Shown: piece after piece, positions 51,115-60,783 of the stretch
How positions within the stretch are numbered: position 1 is the stretch's first letter
How the letters are laid out: every line of letters begins with the position of its first letter
Source of the DNA: Gp6-AA40 sp036274155
GTDB lineage: Bacteria; Acidobacteriota; Vicinamibacteria; Vicinamibacterales; UBA2999
Assembly: GCA_036274155.1 (NCBI GenBank)
Contig: DASUGH010000043.1
Coordinates: 1-64,000 of the forward strand
Direction: 5' to 3'
DNA length: 64,000 bases
Program-made: the position numbers and the translations under genes
The notes under the pieces: generated by a model
What the model was told of the DNA's origin: nothing
What the model saw: the letters and a program-made list of their open reading frames with translations, nothing else
Database searches by the model: none

Positions 51115-51150
51115 CGGCTGCCCACGTAGTTGCCAACGTAGGATGCGCTT

Positions 51151-52170
51151 GTGCCGCGGAATCAGGAAGTCATCCGTCAGTGGCGGGTACTGCACCTGTT
51201 GGAGTCGTCACGCCACGGCGCTTCGATAGACGCGCTGGCATCTGAGCTCGACGTCACGACACGGACAATCCGCCGCGATCTCGCCGCGCTTCAGGAAGCG
51301 GGCTTCCCGCTGTACGACGAGCGTGACGACGATGGTCACGTTCGATGGCTGCTCGAGGGGCAGGCGCTCAAGGGGCTCGAAGCCGGGTTCACCCTGTCGG
51401 AGCTGTGTGCGCTGTACCTCAGCCGGCACCTGCTGGAGTCGGTGACCGGTACTCCCTTTCAGCGCGACCTGATGCAGGCGTTCGCGCGGCTCGAGAAGAT
51501 GCTGTCGCCGCGCATGCGCCAGTTCCTCGACCGGCTGCCCTCGGTGCTCGCCGCCAAGCCCGGACCGCGCGTCCGCGGCGGCGAGTCGGCCGAGCTGCTC
51601 GTGGCACGGCTCCTCGAAGCGACACTCCATTTCCGATCCGCTCGCATGCGCTACCACTCGGTCTCGAGCGGGCGTGACAAGGATTATCTGGTCCACCCGT
51701 ATCGCCTCCTGTTCGCACAAGGGGGGATGTACCTGCTGGCGTATGTTCCCGAATACGGAAACGTGCGCACCTTCGCCATCGATCGGATTGCATCGGTGTC
51801 GCTCGAAAAGGAGACGTTCACACCGAAGCCGCACATCGCCGAGGACGTGTTTGCCAACTCGCTCGGCGTGAACACCGGACCGGCGGCGCCGGTGGAGATC
51901 GTCTTCGATCGGCGAGTCGCGCCGTACGTTCGCGCCCGGGTCTGGCATGCGTCCCAGCGCGTGCGCGACGAAGCCGACGGCGGAGTCACGCTGTCGATGG
52001 ATGTCTGTCACGACTGGGCTCTCAGAAGCTGGATTCTGAGCTGGGGACCGTTTGCGCAGGTGGTGACGCCGCCCGCTCTGGCCGCCGACGTTCGTGCGGA
52101 CCTGGAGTCGGCGGCGGGACGGTATGAGGACGGGCCGGCGCCGCGCCGCGCACGCGCAGGCCGGACCTGA
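51151..52170 (+). CDS. HTH-WYL transcriptional regulator
   Basis: A 339-aa regulator with an N-terminal DeoR-like winged helix (IDALASELDVTTRTIRRDLAALQEAGFPLY) and a WYL domain (YLVHPYRLLFAQGGMYLLAY, with RTFAIDRIASVSLE). A C-terminal WCX-like region follows. WYL domains bind nucleic acid or nucleotide ligands. It starts with GTG at 51151. The UPF0182 gene lies 12 bases downstream and is a candidate target. No defence or CRISPR genes are adjacent. Confidence 0.88.
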   Translation: MPRNQEVIRQWRVLHLLESSRHGASIDALASELDVTTRTIRRDLAALQEAGFPLYDERDDDGHVRWLLEGQALKGLEAGFTLSELCALYLSRHLLESVTGTPFQRDLMQAFARLEKMLSPRMRQFLDRLPSVLAAKPGPRVRGGESAELLVARLLEATLHFRSARMRYHSVSSGRDKDYLVHPYRLLFAQGGMYLLAYVPEYGNVRTFAIDRIASVSLEKETFTPKPHIAEDVFANSLGVNTGPAAPVEIVFDRRVAPYVRARVWHASQRVRDEADGGVTLSMDVCHDWALRSWILSWGPFAQVVTPPALAADVRADLESAAGRYEDGPAPRRARAGRT

Positions 52171-52182
52171 GTCGAGCCGAAC

Positions 52183-54930
52183 ATGCTTCGAATCTTCTCG
52201 CCTTTCGCCATGCTCGCCGGCGTGATCCTGCTGCTGCTGGTCACGCCGACGATCGTCGGGTTCTACACGGACTGGCTCTGGTTCGGCGAAGTCGGATATC
52301 AGCCCGTCTTCACGACGATGCTGCGTGCTCAGGCACTGCTGTTCCTGACTGCGTTCGTCGTGGCATTCGCCTGGCTGGCCTTCAACGTTCAGGTCGCCCT
52401 GCGGTCGATGCGCCACTCCAGGCTGGTCATCACGACGCGCGATGGCATCGAGCTCAGGCTCCCTGGTCCGCAGCAGTTGCGATCGCTCGTGCTGGTCGTC
52501 GCCATGCTCCTCGCCGTCGTGGTGGGACTGTGGGCATCGCGCGAGTGGGAAACATGGCTTCTCTGGCGATACGCCGTCCCGTTCGGCCAGGCGGATCCGA
52601 TCCTCGGCTACGACGTCGGCTTCTTCGTCTATTCGCTTCCCTTTCTGCAGTTCGTCCGCGGTCTGCTTCAAGCGCTCGTCGTCCTGGCCGCGCTGGGCTC
52701 CGGCGCGATCTACCTGTTGACCGGCAACCTGACGTCCGGCCTGCGGATGACATTCTCCATGTCGCCGCTGGCACGAAAGCATCTTTCGCTGCTGGCGGCA
52801 GCGTTTCTCCTGCTGCTGGCATTCGGCGCCTGGATCGGGCGGGCGGAGTACCTCGTCCAGGCATCAGCCCACATCCATGGGGCCAGCTACGCCGACGTGC
52901 ACGCGCGGATGCCGATGGCGCTGGTGCTGACCGCGGCGGCGGTGATGGGCGCCGCGCTCGCCGCCTTGCACGCGACGACGGCGCGCCGCTGGCCGCTGCC
53001 GGCGGCCTTCGCGCTTTACGTGGCGGTCGCCGCCGCCGGTCAGATCTACGGCAACGTGCTGCAGCGCCTGGTGGTGTCGCCGAACGAGCAGGCGCTCGAG
53101 ACGCCGTTCATCCGGCACAACATCGACGCCACGCGGCGCGCGTTCGGCCTGGACGGAATCGAGGAACGCCAGATATCAGGAGACGAGCAGCTCACGCGCG
53201 ACGACATCGCACGCAACGCCGACACGCTGCAGAACGTACGGCTGTGGGATCACGATCCGCTCCTCGACACATTCGGACAACTGCAGGTCATCCGCACGTA
53301 CTACGACTTCGAGCACGTCGACAACGATCGCTACCGGATCGACGGCACACTGCGGCAGGTGATGCTCTCGGCCCGGGAGCTCAATACGATGGCGCTGCCG
53401 AACAAGACCTGGATCAACGAGCGGCTGACGTTCACGCACGGCTTCGGGTTGACGCTCGGGCCGGTGAATCAGGTCACCGACCAGGGTCTGCCGGTGCTCT
53501 TCGTCAAGGACATTCCGCCGCAGACGGTTCCCGACCTCAAGATCGATGAGCCGAGCATCTACTTTGGCGAGCTCTCGAACGACTACGTCATCGTCCGCAC
53601 GCGCACCGAAGAACATCACTACCCCAGGGGCGACAAGCCGGTGCTGACGAAATACGCCGGTTCCGGCGGCGTGCCGATCGGCTCGCTCTGGCGGAAGCTG
53701 CTCTTCGCGGCCAGGTTCGGCTCCTATCAGATCCTGCTGAGCAACGACATCGGGCCCGAGAGCCGGATCCTGTTCAATCGGCGGATCGCTCAACGGATCA
53801 ACGCGGTGGCGCCGTTTCTGGGCCTCGACCCCGATCCGTACCTGGTATTGGCGGACGGCAGGCTCTTCTGGCTCCACGATGCCTACACCACCTCCCGCCT
53901 GTATCCGTACTCGAGCCCGTCGCCCACGGCCCGCGTGAACTACATCCGCAACGCGGTCAAATTCGTGATCGACGCCTACAACGGCACCATGACGGCGTAT
54001 CTTGCGGACGAACGCGACCCGATCGCGCGCACCTACGCGCGCGCGTTCCCGGGTTTGTTCAAACCGCTCTCATCGATGCCGCCGGCCATCCGCGCGCACG
54101 TCCGGTATCCGGAGGGCATCTTCGGCGTGCAGGCGGAACGGTACGCCACCTATCACATGACCGAGCCCTCGGTGTATTACAACCGCGAGGATCTCTGGCA
54201 GATCCCTGCTGCCGATCAGCCGACGGCCGGTCGCGCCGCTGCGATGGAACCGTACTACACGATCATGCGGCTGCCGGGGGAACGCGAGGCGGAGTTCATC
54301 CAGATGCTCCCCTTCACGCCCGCGAGCCGCGAGAACCTCGCTGCGTGGCTGGTGGCGCGAAGCGACGGCGAGCACTATGGCCGTCTGAGCGCGTTCGAGT
54401 TCCCGAAGCAGAAGACCGTCTACGGGCCGCGGCAGATGATCGCCCGTATCAGCCAGGATCAGACGATCTCGCCGCAGATCACCCTCTGGAACCAGCAGGG
54501 CTCGCAGGTGATCTGGGGCACGCTGATGGTGATTCCGGTCGAGGAATCGCTGATCTACGTGCGTCCGCTGTACCTCCGCGCCTCGGGAGGACGCATCCCC
54601 GAGCTGACCCGCGTTGTCGTCGCCTACCAGGACGACATCGTCATGGAGCGGACGCTGGACGACGCGGTGGCGCGTCTCTTTGGCGGTCCGTCGCGTTCAA
54701 GGCCGTCAGGTGAGGAGCAGACGCGATCGCGCGATACGGCATCACCGCCGATCGAAGCGCCTGCCGGCGGCGAGCTCGGCCAGCTGGCCGCCGAGGCGCG
54801 CGCCCACTACGAGCGAGCCGTTCAGGCGCAACGGGCCGGCGATTGGGCCAAGTACGGAGAGGAGATCACCCTGCTCGGCCAGACGCTCGAGCGCATGCAG
54901 CGGCCTGGCGGCCAGTCGCCAAAACGCTGA
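52183..54930 (+). CDS. UPF0182 family large membrane protein
   Basis: A 915-aa protein: about seven TM segments in the first 300 residues (for example FAMLAGVILLLLVTPTIVGFY, FLTAFVVAFAWLAFNV), then a long extracytoplasmic domain with NIDATRRAFGL, VRLWDHDPLLDTFGQLQVIRTYYDF and NYIRNAVKFVIDAYNGTMTAY, all typical of COG1615/UPF0182. It ends with an acidic/Arg-rich segment and a coiled part. Function unknown. It follows the WYL regulator by 12 bases. Confidence 0.93.
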   Translation: MLRIFSPFAMLAGVILLLLVTPTIVGFYTDWLWFGEVGYQPVFTTMLRAQALLFLTAFVVAFAWLAFNVQVALRSMRHSRLVITTRDGIELRLPGPQQLRSLVLVVAMLLAVVVGLWASREWETWLLWRYAVPFGQADPILGYDVGFFVYSLPFLQFVRGLLQALVVLAALGSGAIYLLTGNLTSGLRMTFSMSPLARKHLSLLAAAFLLLLAFGAWIGRAEYLVQASAHIHGASYADVHARMPMALVLTAAAVMGAALAALHATTARRWPLPAAFALYVAVAAAGQIYGNVLQRLVVSPNEQALETPFIRHNIDATRRAFGLDGIEERQISGDEQLTRDDIARNADTLQNVRLWDHDPLLDTFGQLQVIRTYYDFEHVDNDRYRIDGTLRQVMLSARELNTMALPNKTWINERLTFTHGFGLTLGPVNQVTDQGLPVLFVKDIPPQTVPDLKIDEPSIYFGELSNDYVIVRTRTEEHHYPRGDKPVLTKYAGSGGVPIGSLWRKLLFAARFGSYQILLSNDIGPESRILFNRRIAQRINAVAPFLGLDPDPYLVLADGRLFWLHDAYTTSRLYPYSSPSPTARVNYIRNAVKFVIDAYNGTMTAYLADERDPIARTYARAFPGLFKPLSSMPPAIRAHVRYPEGIFGVQAERYATYHMTEPSVYYNREDLWQIPAADQPTAGRAAAMEPYYTIMRLPGEREAEFIQMLPFTPASRENLAAWLVARSDGEHYGRLSAFEFPKQKTVYGPRQMIARISQDQTISPQITLWNQQGSQVIWGTLMVIPVEESLIYVRPLYLRASGGRIPELTRVVVAYQDDIVMERTLDDAVARLFGGPSRSRPSGEEQTRSRDTASPPIEAPAGGELGQLAAEARAHYERAVQAQRAGDWAKYGEEITLLGQTLERMQRPGGQSPKR

Positions 54931-54951
54931 TTGGCGGCGTCGTTCGAGCGT

Positions 54952-57021
54952 TCACCCTGCGCCTGGTGTGTCGGGTTCGGTGAGGAGCCACGCCCTCAGC
55001 ACCTCGGCCACCGTCCATGCCTGCGCGATGCACCCTCGAGGTGTAAACGGATAGTCGGCGTCGAAGATTTCACTGAGCGTGCCGACACCGGCCTCGTCGA
55101 GATGCGCCTTGAACCCCTCGACGCACTGGCGTGCGGCGGCGCGATCCTCCGGCCGGACCTTGAGCCACGCGTCCACGAATGGTCCGATCAGCCAGCCCCA
55201 GACCGTTCCCTGGTGATATGCCGCGTCGCGCGCCCGCAGGTCGCCGTAGTACTGCGGCCGGTAGTCACGGTGACCTGGCGCGAGGGATCGCAGACCTACC
55301 GGCGTCAGCAGACGCTCGCGCACCACGTCGAAGACCGGCTGCCAGCGGTCGCGGTCGAGGATGGGGTATTCAAGAGAGATCGCCAGCACCTGGTTCGGAC
55401 GGCACGCCGAATCGTCGCCCTGCTCGCCGTCTATGACGTCGTACAGGTATCCGCCCTCCTCGTACCAGAACCTCGCGTTGAATGAGCTCCGGGTTCGCTC
55501 GGCGTGACCGTCGACTTCGGTCGCCATTGGATCGCCCTCTTCGCCAAGCCACTGCGCCATCAGCCGCAGGGCGTTGTACCAGAGCGCGTTGATCTCCACG
55601 GTCTTGCCGCGGCGAGGGGTCACGACCCAGTCGTCGACCTTCGCGTCCATCCAGGTGAGCTGGTAGCCATCCGCGCCCTGGCGCAGCAACCCGTCGGCCG
55701 GATCGACGCCGATGCCGAAGCGCGTGCCGGTGAGGTGGTGCTGGACGATCGATTTCAGGGTCGGCAGCAGCTGACGCAGCGTGACGCGATCTCCGCTGAG
55801 AGTCAGGTATCGGGCGATGGCGTGGAAGAACCACAAGGTCGCGTCGGCCGTGTGGTAGAGGCCCTCCTTTGTCCCTTCCGGAAACATGTTCGGAATGAGG
55901 CCGTCGCGCACGTAGTGCGCGAAGGTCCGCAGGATGTATCCCGCTTCGCGCTGCCGCCCTGTGCACAGCGTCAGCCCCTCCAGGCTGATCATCGTGTCGC
56001 GGCCCCAGTCGGTGAACCAGTGGTAGCCGGCGATGACGGTGCGAACCTCGTCGCCTGCGGCGCGCGCGCGCGCCGCTTCCTCGGCTCGGCCCGCCGGCGA
56101 AATGATGAACTGGTCGGCGGCGAGGACCAGCTCGGCTCCGAAATCCGTGAGCCGCGCCTCCTTCATCGACTCGATGAGGCGCCGGCGCCGGTGCCGCTCG
56201 GCGCCCAGGAGCTCGTCCGGCTCGAGGGCGCCAATCGTCTCCCACGACTCCGTCGAGGCGACGAGCGTCCCGGGAGCGTCGGGGGTAAGGGTCAGACGGA
56301 AGTAGCCCGGCAGCCAGAGATCGCCGCGCGAGTCGTAGCCTCTACTCTCTTCGAGCTCGTACGACACATCGTGAATGGTTTCCGGCACCACGGTAAACGC
56401 CTTGTCACGCCCGTAGACGAACAACCGCAGCGGTGGCAGATTCGCTTCCGGGTCGATCTCGAACCGATCCCCGACGGCGCGCAGCGTATACGGTGCCGCC
56501 AGCTGCTGGCTGACCGGCGCGTCGTGCAGCCGGAAGGCCACGAGCGGCGAGAGCTCGATACGAACGGCAGTGCTCGACAGCGGTGTGTAGACGATGTGGG
56601 TGGTGTTCTGCTGAAAGGGCATCACCACCCGCTTCTCGAAACGGATACCCTCGACGTCGTAGACCCAGACCGGCAGTCCTGCCTCGATCCGGCATTCCAT
56701 CAGGTACTTCGAACAGTCGAACTCGCGGCCCTGCGGGTTTTCGGTGATCGCGGGCAGCGACACGAGCCGCCCGTCCGGCAGACGCAGGCGCTCCCAGAGA
56801 TGGGTGAGCACCACGGTCCGGCCGAACGGCGTTGGCAGAGCCGCCACGAGCAGCGCGTGATAGCGGCGTGTGATCGCACCGCTGATGGTGCCTGACGCGT
56901 AGCCTCCGAGGCCATTGGTCACCAGCCATTCCTTCGAAACCAGCGACCTGTGCCCTTCCTCGCTGCGCTCCCAGGTGAGCTCTCGAACGAGCTCCGACTC
57001 AGATCGCTCGAGCACCGCCAT
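54952..57021 (-). CDS. Glycogen debranching enzyme, amylo-alpha-1,6-glucosidase
   Basis: A 689-aa enzyme. The N-terminal part has WLVTNGLGGYASGTISGAITRRYHALLVA, the typical N-terminal domain of GDE. The C-terminal (alpha/alpha)6-like domain has YHWFTDWGRDTMISLEGL and YQLTWMDAKVDDWVVTPRRGKTVEINALWYN, carrying the probable catalytic Asp residues. It releases the stub glucose at 1,6 branch points. The start overlaps the end of treZ by 23 bases on the same strand, so the two are coupled in glycogen/trehalose metabolism. Confidence 0.93.
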   Translation of the reverse strand: MAVLERSESELVRELTWERSEEGHRSLVSKEWLVTNGLGGYASGTISGAITRRYHALLVAALPTPFGRTVVLTHLWERLRLPDGRLVSLPAITENPQGREFDCSKYLMECRIEAGLPVWVYDVEGIRFEKRVVMPFQQNTTHIVYTPLSSTAVRIELSPLVAFRLHDAPVSQQLAAPYTLRAVGDRFEIDPEANLPPLRLFVYGRDKAFTVVPETIHDVSYELEESRGYDSRGDLWLPGYFRLTLTPDAPGTLVASTESWETIGALEPDELLGAERHRRRRLIESMKEARLTDFGAELVLAADQFIISPAGRAEEAARARAAGDEVRTVIAGYHWFTDWGRDTMISLEGLTLCTGRQREAGYILRTFAHYVRDGLIPNMFPEGTKEGLYHTADATLWFFHAIARYLTLSGDRVTLRQLLPTLKSIVQHHLTGTRFGIGVDPADGLLRQGADGYQLTWMDAKVDDWVVTPRRGKTVEINALWYNALRLMAQWLGEEGDPMATEVDGHAERTRSSFNARFWYEEGGYLYDVIDGEQGDDSACRPNQVLAISLEYPILDRDRWQPVFDVVRERLLTPVGLRSLAPGHRDYRPQYYGDLRARDAAYHQGTVWGWLIGPFVDAWLKVRPEDRAAARQCVEGFKAHLDEAGVGTLSEIFDADYPFTPRGCIAQAWTVAEVLRAWLLTEPDTPGAG

Positions 57022-58933
57022 CGTCGTTCTCCACCGGCCGAAGCACGACGGCCGCCTGGCCGGGAATGCGCCATCCCGAGGCGCTCACGACATCAGCGGT
57101 GCCCGTGCCTCCGTAGTCCGGGTGTTCGCTCGACCAGCGCAGCTCCCACCTCGAACCGCGAGGCGGAGCGATCAGCGGCTCGACGAGCGAGGCGGCGACG
57201 ATCTCGGGCCCGAGGTTGACGATCAGCACGCGCTCGTCGCTCTGCGTCTCGCCCGTGAATCGCAGCACGAGCGCTTCCGGGTCGAGGACCGCGCCGTCGA
57301 CGAGGCCTCGACGCTGTGAATGAAACGCCGCATCGCTGCGACGCAACGCGATGAGCTCGCGATGCAGCCTCCAGTGCGGGCTGTCGTCGCTCATCTCCTC
57401 CCAGCGCAGCTTGCACCGTTCGAAGGTCTCGGGGCTTTCGGGTGCTGGCAGCCGGGTTCGCATCTCCGCCGACGCGAGGCTCGGAAACTGCGCCAGGAAC
57501 TCGCCGCGCCCCTTTCGGACCGCAGCGGCGAGCTCCGGCTTGTGGTCCGCAAAGAACAGGAACGGTGACGAAGCGCCGAACTCCTGACCCTGGAAGAGCA
57601 TCGGCGTTCCCGGCATCAGCAGAAGAAGCGCGGTCATCGCACGGTATCGTCCCTCCGCCGTCAACAAACGGAGCCGCGTGCCGTCGCCGGAGTTCGCCAC
57701 CTGGTCGTGGTTCTCGAGAAAGGCGACGAACGCCGCCGGCGTGATCCCGTCGGTCCGACTGCCGCGGGCCTTTCCCTGCCACGCGTATCTCTGCCCCTGG
57801 AAGAGGAATCCGTATTTGGCGGCCGACACGAATTCCTGCGGCCTTCCCCTGAAGTCGGCGTAGTAGGCTTCCCGGCGTCCGGTCAACGCCACGAACGCGC
57901 TGTGATGAAAATCGTCGTTCCACATCGCGTCGAGGCCGTGACCTCCGAGCGCAATCGGCGTCACCATCGTCACGTCCTGTGGCTCGTTCTCCGAGACGAG
58001 CAACACGCTGCGATCGACGGCAGCGGCACGCGCCTTCGTGGAGATCACCCTGACGATGTGCTCCTCCGAGCGATCCGCGATGGTTTGCGTGGCATCGAGT
58101 CGCAGGCCGTCGAGGTGATACTCCGCGATCCAGTACGATGCGTTGCAGGCGAAGTACTCCCGGACCGGACCGGACGCCGGACCATCGAAATTGAGCTCGT
58201 CGCCCCATTCCGTCTTGCCCTGACGGGTGAAGTAATCCTGTGAGAACGTGTGGTGCACCGCCCCGTCGGGCCCCAGATGGTTGTAGACGACGTCGAGAAT
58301 TACGCCGAGACCGAGCGCATGCGCGCGATCGACGAAGAACCGGAAGTCGTCTGGCGTCCCGTAGAGACGGGTCGGCGCGTACAAAAGGACGCCGTCGTAG
58401 CCCCAGCCGAAGCGGCCGGGAAACTCCGCCACCGGCATCAGCTCCACGAGCGAGATCCCGGTGTTCGCCAGGTGCGGCAACCGCTCTGCGGCAGACCGCC
58501 ACGTGCCGGTCTGCGTGAACGTTCCGATGTGCAGCTCATAGACGACCTGGCCGTGGAGTTGCGCCCCGCGCCACCCCGCGTCCGACCACTGATACCGTGC
58601 CGGGTCGACGACCTGCGAGGGACCGAATGGGCCGTCTGGCTGGTAGCGCGATGCCGGGTCGGCGAACAACGAGCCGTCGAGGCGGTAGCGATAACGGGCA
58701 CCGTCGCCGACCTGCGCGACTCGAACCGACCGATAGCCGTCGCCTTCCGCTTCGAGCGGAAACTCCCGATCGACTGCGCCTTCCTTGTCGAGCACGAGAG
58801 ACACGCTGGACGGACGAGGAGCCCACACTCGAAAGTGCGTCGACCCGTCAGGCTGGGCTTCCGCTCCGACGGGCAATCGACGGATGACGGCAGTATCGGC
58901 TGTGGACTTCGCTGCCTCGACGCGGCTCATCAT
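56999..58933 (-). CDS. treZ: Malto-oligosyltrehalose trehalohydrolase
   Basis: A 644-aa GH13 enzyme with an N-terminal CBM48-like domain (FRVWAPRPSSVSLVLDKEG). Catalytic-barrel motifs are LVELMPVAEFPG, ILDVVYNHLGPDG, DGLRLDATQTI (nucleophile Asp), LLVSENEPQD (acid) and FLENHDQVAN. It hydrolyses maltooligosyl-trehalose to free trehalose. TreY, which makes the substrate, is not in the window. The tandem ATGs at 58933/58930 make the exact start uncertain. Confidence 0.95.
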   Translation of the reverse strand: MMSRVEAAKSTADTAVIRRLPVGAEAQPDGSTHFRVWAPRPSSVSLVLDKEGAVDREFPLEAEGDGYRSVRVAQVGDGARYRYRLDGSLFADPASRYQPDGPFGPSQVVDPARYQWSDAGWRGAQLHGQVVYELHIGTFTQTGTWRSAAERLPHLANTGISLVELMPVAEFPGRFGWGYDGVLLYAPTRLYGTPDDFRFFVDRAHALGLGVILDVVYNHLGPDGAVHHTFSQDYFTRQGKTEWGDELNFDGPASGPVREYFACNASYWIAEYHLDGLRLDATQTIADRSEEHIVRVISTKARAAAVDRSVLLVSENEPQDVTMVTPIALGGHGLDAMWNDDFHHSAFVALTGRREAYYADFRGRPQEFVSAAKYGFLFQGQRYAWQGKARGSRTDGITPAAFVAFLENHDQVANSGDGTRLRLLTAEGRYRAMTALLLLMPGTPMLFQGQEFGASSPFLFFADHKPELAAAVRKGRGEFLAQFPSLASAEMRTRLPAPESPETFERCKLRWEEMSDDSPHWRLHRELIALRRSDAAFHSQRRGLVDGAVLDPEALVLRFTGETQSDERVLIVNLGPEIVAASLVEPLIAPPRGSRWELRWSSEHPDYGGTGTADVVSASGWRIPGQAAVVLRPVENDDGGARAI

Positions 58934-59029
58934 TAAGATGGATGCGCCACGCGATGGCGCCCCGAGCTACGCACGCTGCAGAGATGATGCCGAACTCCTG
59001 CGGGCGCGGAAAGGAATGTTCGAGTCCGG

Positions 59030-59815
59030 ATGAGGTTCAAGCTCACGATCGAGTACGCCGGCACACGTTACAGCGGCTGGCAGATTCAAAAGAACGCGCG
59101 GACCGTTCAGGGCGAGATCGAGCGCGCCCTTCAGCAGGCCGTCGGGTCGAAACCGATCGAGCTGTATGGATCGGGACGCACCGATGCCGGTGTCCATGCC
59201 CTCGCCCAGGTGGCGCACCTCGACCTGGACGCCGCGATCGCTCCCGAACTGCTCCGCCGCCGTCTCAACGATGCGCTCCCTTCTGATATCGCGATCCTCC
59301 GCGTGGAAAAGGTCCGCGCGCGATTTCACGCCCGCCACGATGCCGTGGCGCGCAGCTACCTCTATCAGATCGCGAGGCGCAAGACCGCGTTTGCCAAGTC
59401 GTTCGTGTGGTGGGTGAAGGAGCCGATCTCGGTCGAGGCGATGCGGCAGGCTGCTGGCGCCTGCGTCGGGTTTCACGACTTCAGGTCGTTCTCCGACGAC
59501 GACCCGGGTGAGAAGTCGACGGCAGTCGCCGTCGACGCGCTCGACATCCACGAGGACGAAGACCTGGTCGTGATTCACATCGAGGGATCCCACTTCATCT
59601 GGAAAATGGTTCGACGAATCGCCGGCGTGCTGGTGGCGGTCGGCCGCGGAGATCTGAAGGCGGAGGAGATGACCGCTCTTCTTTCGTCGGCGTCTGACCT
59701 GCCGGCTCGTCTCACGGCGCCGGCTTCAGGATTGTTTCTCGAGCGGGTTTATTATCCGGGCGATCGCCGGGATGAGAGCGTCCGAGCGGTGTCGACTCTG
59801 CGCAGTCCGGGATGA
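59030..59815 (+). CDS. truA: tRNA pseudouridine synthase A
   Basis: A 261-aa enzyme converting U38-40 of many tRNAs. The catalytic Asp lies in GSGRTDAGVHALAQV (about residue 52), with KLTIEYAGTRYSGWQIQKN at the N-terminus and HFIWKMVRRIAGVLVAVGRG near the end. Start ATG 59030. It is divergent from treZ. A long hairpin at 59818-59846 directly follows. Confidence 0.97.
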   Translation: MRFKLTIEYAGTRYSGWQIQKNARTVQGEIERALQQAVGSKPIELYGSGRTDAGVHALAQVAHLDLDAAIAPELLRRRLNDALPSDIAILRVEKVRARFHARHDAVARSYLYQIARRKTAFAKSFVWWVKEPISVEAMRQAAGACVGFHDFRSFSDDDPGEKSTAVAVDALDIHEDEDLVVIHIEGSHFIWKMVRRIAGVLVAVGRGDLKAEEMTALLSSASDLPARLTAPASGLFLERVYYPGDRRDESVRAVSTLRSPG

Positions 59816-59817
59816 TG

Positions 59818-59846
59818 TCGAGGCGGGGCTCCGTTCCCCGCCTCGA
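59818..59846. terminator. Hairpin between convergent truA and an exported-protein gene
   Basis: An inverted repeat with 11-bp arms (TCGAGGCGGGG and its complement) and a seven-base loop, located between the truA stop and the facing gene's stop. It is symmetrical and may terminate both transcripts, although no clear U tract follows. Confidence 0.6.
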
Positions 59847-59868
59847 TGATGCGTGGCCGCCGCCAGCG

Positions 59869-60603
59869 TCAGGGCTTCTTGCGATAGGGCGCGATCAGAC
59901 CGGCGCGGCTGGGAATGTAGATGACGTCTTCAGTAACGCCCTGGCGTGCGAACACGGGAAACCCGTAGTACTCGCCAACCAGCTGGAACTCGGAGGCGCG
60001 GAGCGGAACGGCGCTTCCGGCACTGATCCACTTGGCCCCGTTGTAACGGACCCAGACTCCGTCGTTGTTTTCCGGCCGCAGCAGGACGACCTCGGGAGTC
60101 GCAGCCTGAGGTTCGGCGGCGGGCGCGAGCGGCTGACCGGCACCCGTCGCCGAATAGGCGCTGATCGCGCCGAGCGGCTGCGGGAGGTTGGTCGGCGAGA
60201 CGGCGGCCGAAAGTACACCTCTGCCTTCGTAGTCGGTGCTCACCGGGAACGACGGCGTCCGGCTGCCCGTCGTGCCCGCAAGGTCACCGCGCCGCGGTTT
60301 CTCATACGGTTGCATCACGCCGCGCGCCACTGGCACGTACACGATGCTGTACGGCTCGATCGTGGTGTCCGCGTAGAGCGGGATGCCGTTGTAGTGCCCC
60401 GTCCGGACCATGACGTTCCCGTTGAAGAACACGGTGGCGCCGGCGGGATAGTACAAGTCACCGGCGAACTGCACCGGTTCGGCGAGTCGATACCACGACT
60501 CGTTTTCGGCCGTGACGATCGGCGGATCAGTTGGCCGGCTGTTGACCTGGGCGAACGCTGGCGCTGCCGTGAGCAGCGCGAGCGCGATGAACAGACCACG
60601 CAT
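59869..60603 (-). CDS. Hypothetical exported protein with two internal repeats
   Basis: A 244-aa protein, signal peptide about 1-19 (AFAQV). Two related segments are visible: residues about 61-103 (GHYNGIPLYADTTIEPYSIVYVPVARGVMQPYEKP-like) and about 186-244 (EYYGFPVFARQG...EDVIYIPSRAGLIAPYRKKP-like), both with a G-Y-G-P-[VL] core, a Y-[VI]-P tripeptide and a PY-K ending. Possibly a small SH3-like beta fold; function unknown. The ATG at 60603 has GGGAGGG upstream. Confidence 0.55.
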   Translation of the reverse strand: MRGLFIALALLTAAPAFAQVNSRPTDPPIVTAENESWYRLAEPVQFAGDLYYPAGATVFFNGNVMVRTGHYNGIPLYADTTIEPYSIVYVPVARGVMQPYEKPRRGDLAGTTGSRTPSFPVSTDYEGRGVLSAAVSPTNLPQPLGAISAYSATGAGQPLAPAAEPQAATPEVVLLRPENNDGVWVRYNGAKWISAGSAVPLRASEFQLVGEYYGFPVFARQGVTEDVIYIPSRAGLIAPYRKKP

Positions 60604-60783
60604 GTGAAAGCCCTCCCCTGCAGCGATCACACGGTCAAAGCACGTGCCATTCGGCGAACGCGGAAAGATGCGTTCTACCACGGCGCGCGCGAAGTGTCAC
60701 GCGGCGATCACAGAACTGGCGCCTGGCGATTGGGAGCGCCGCCGCCTTTAGTCTTCCCCAAGGATGACGCGCGAACGAACGCG

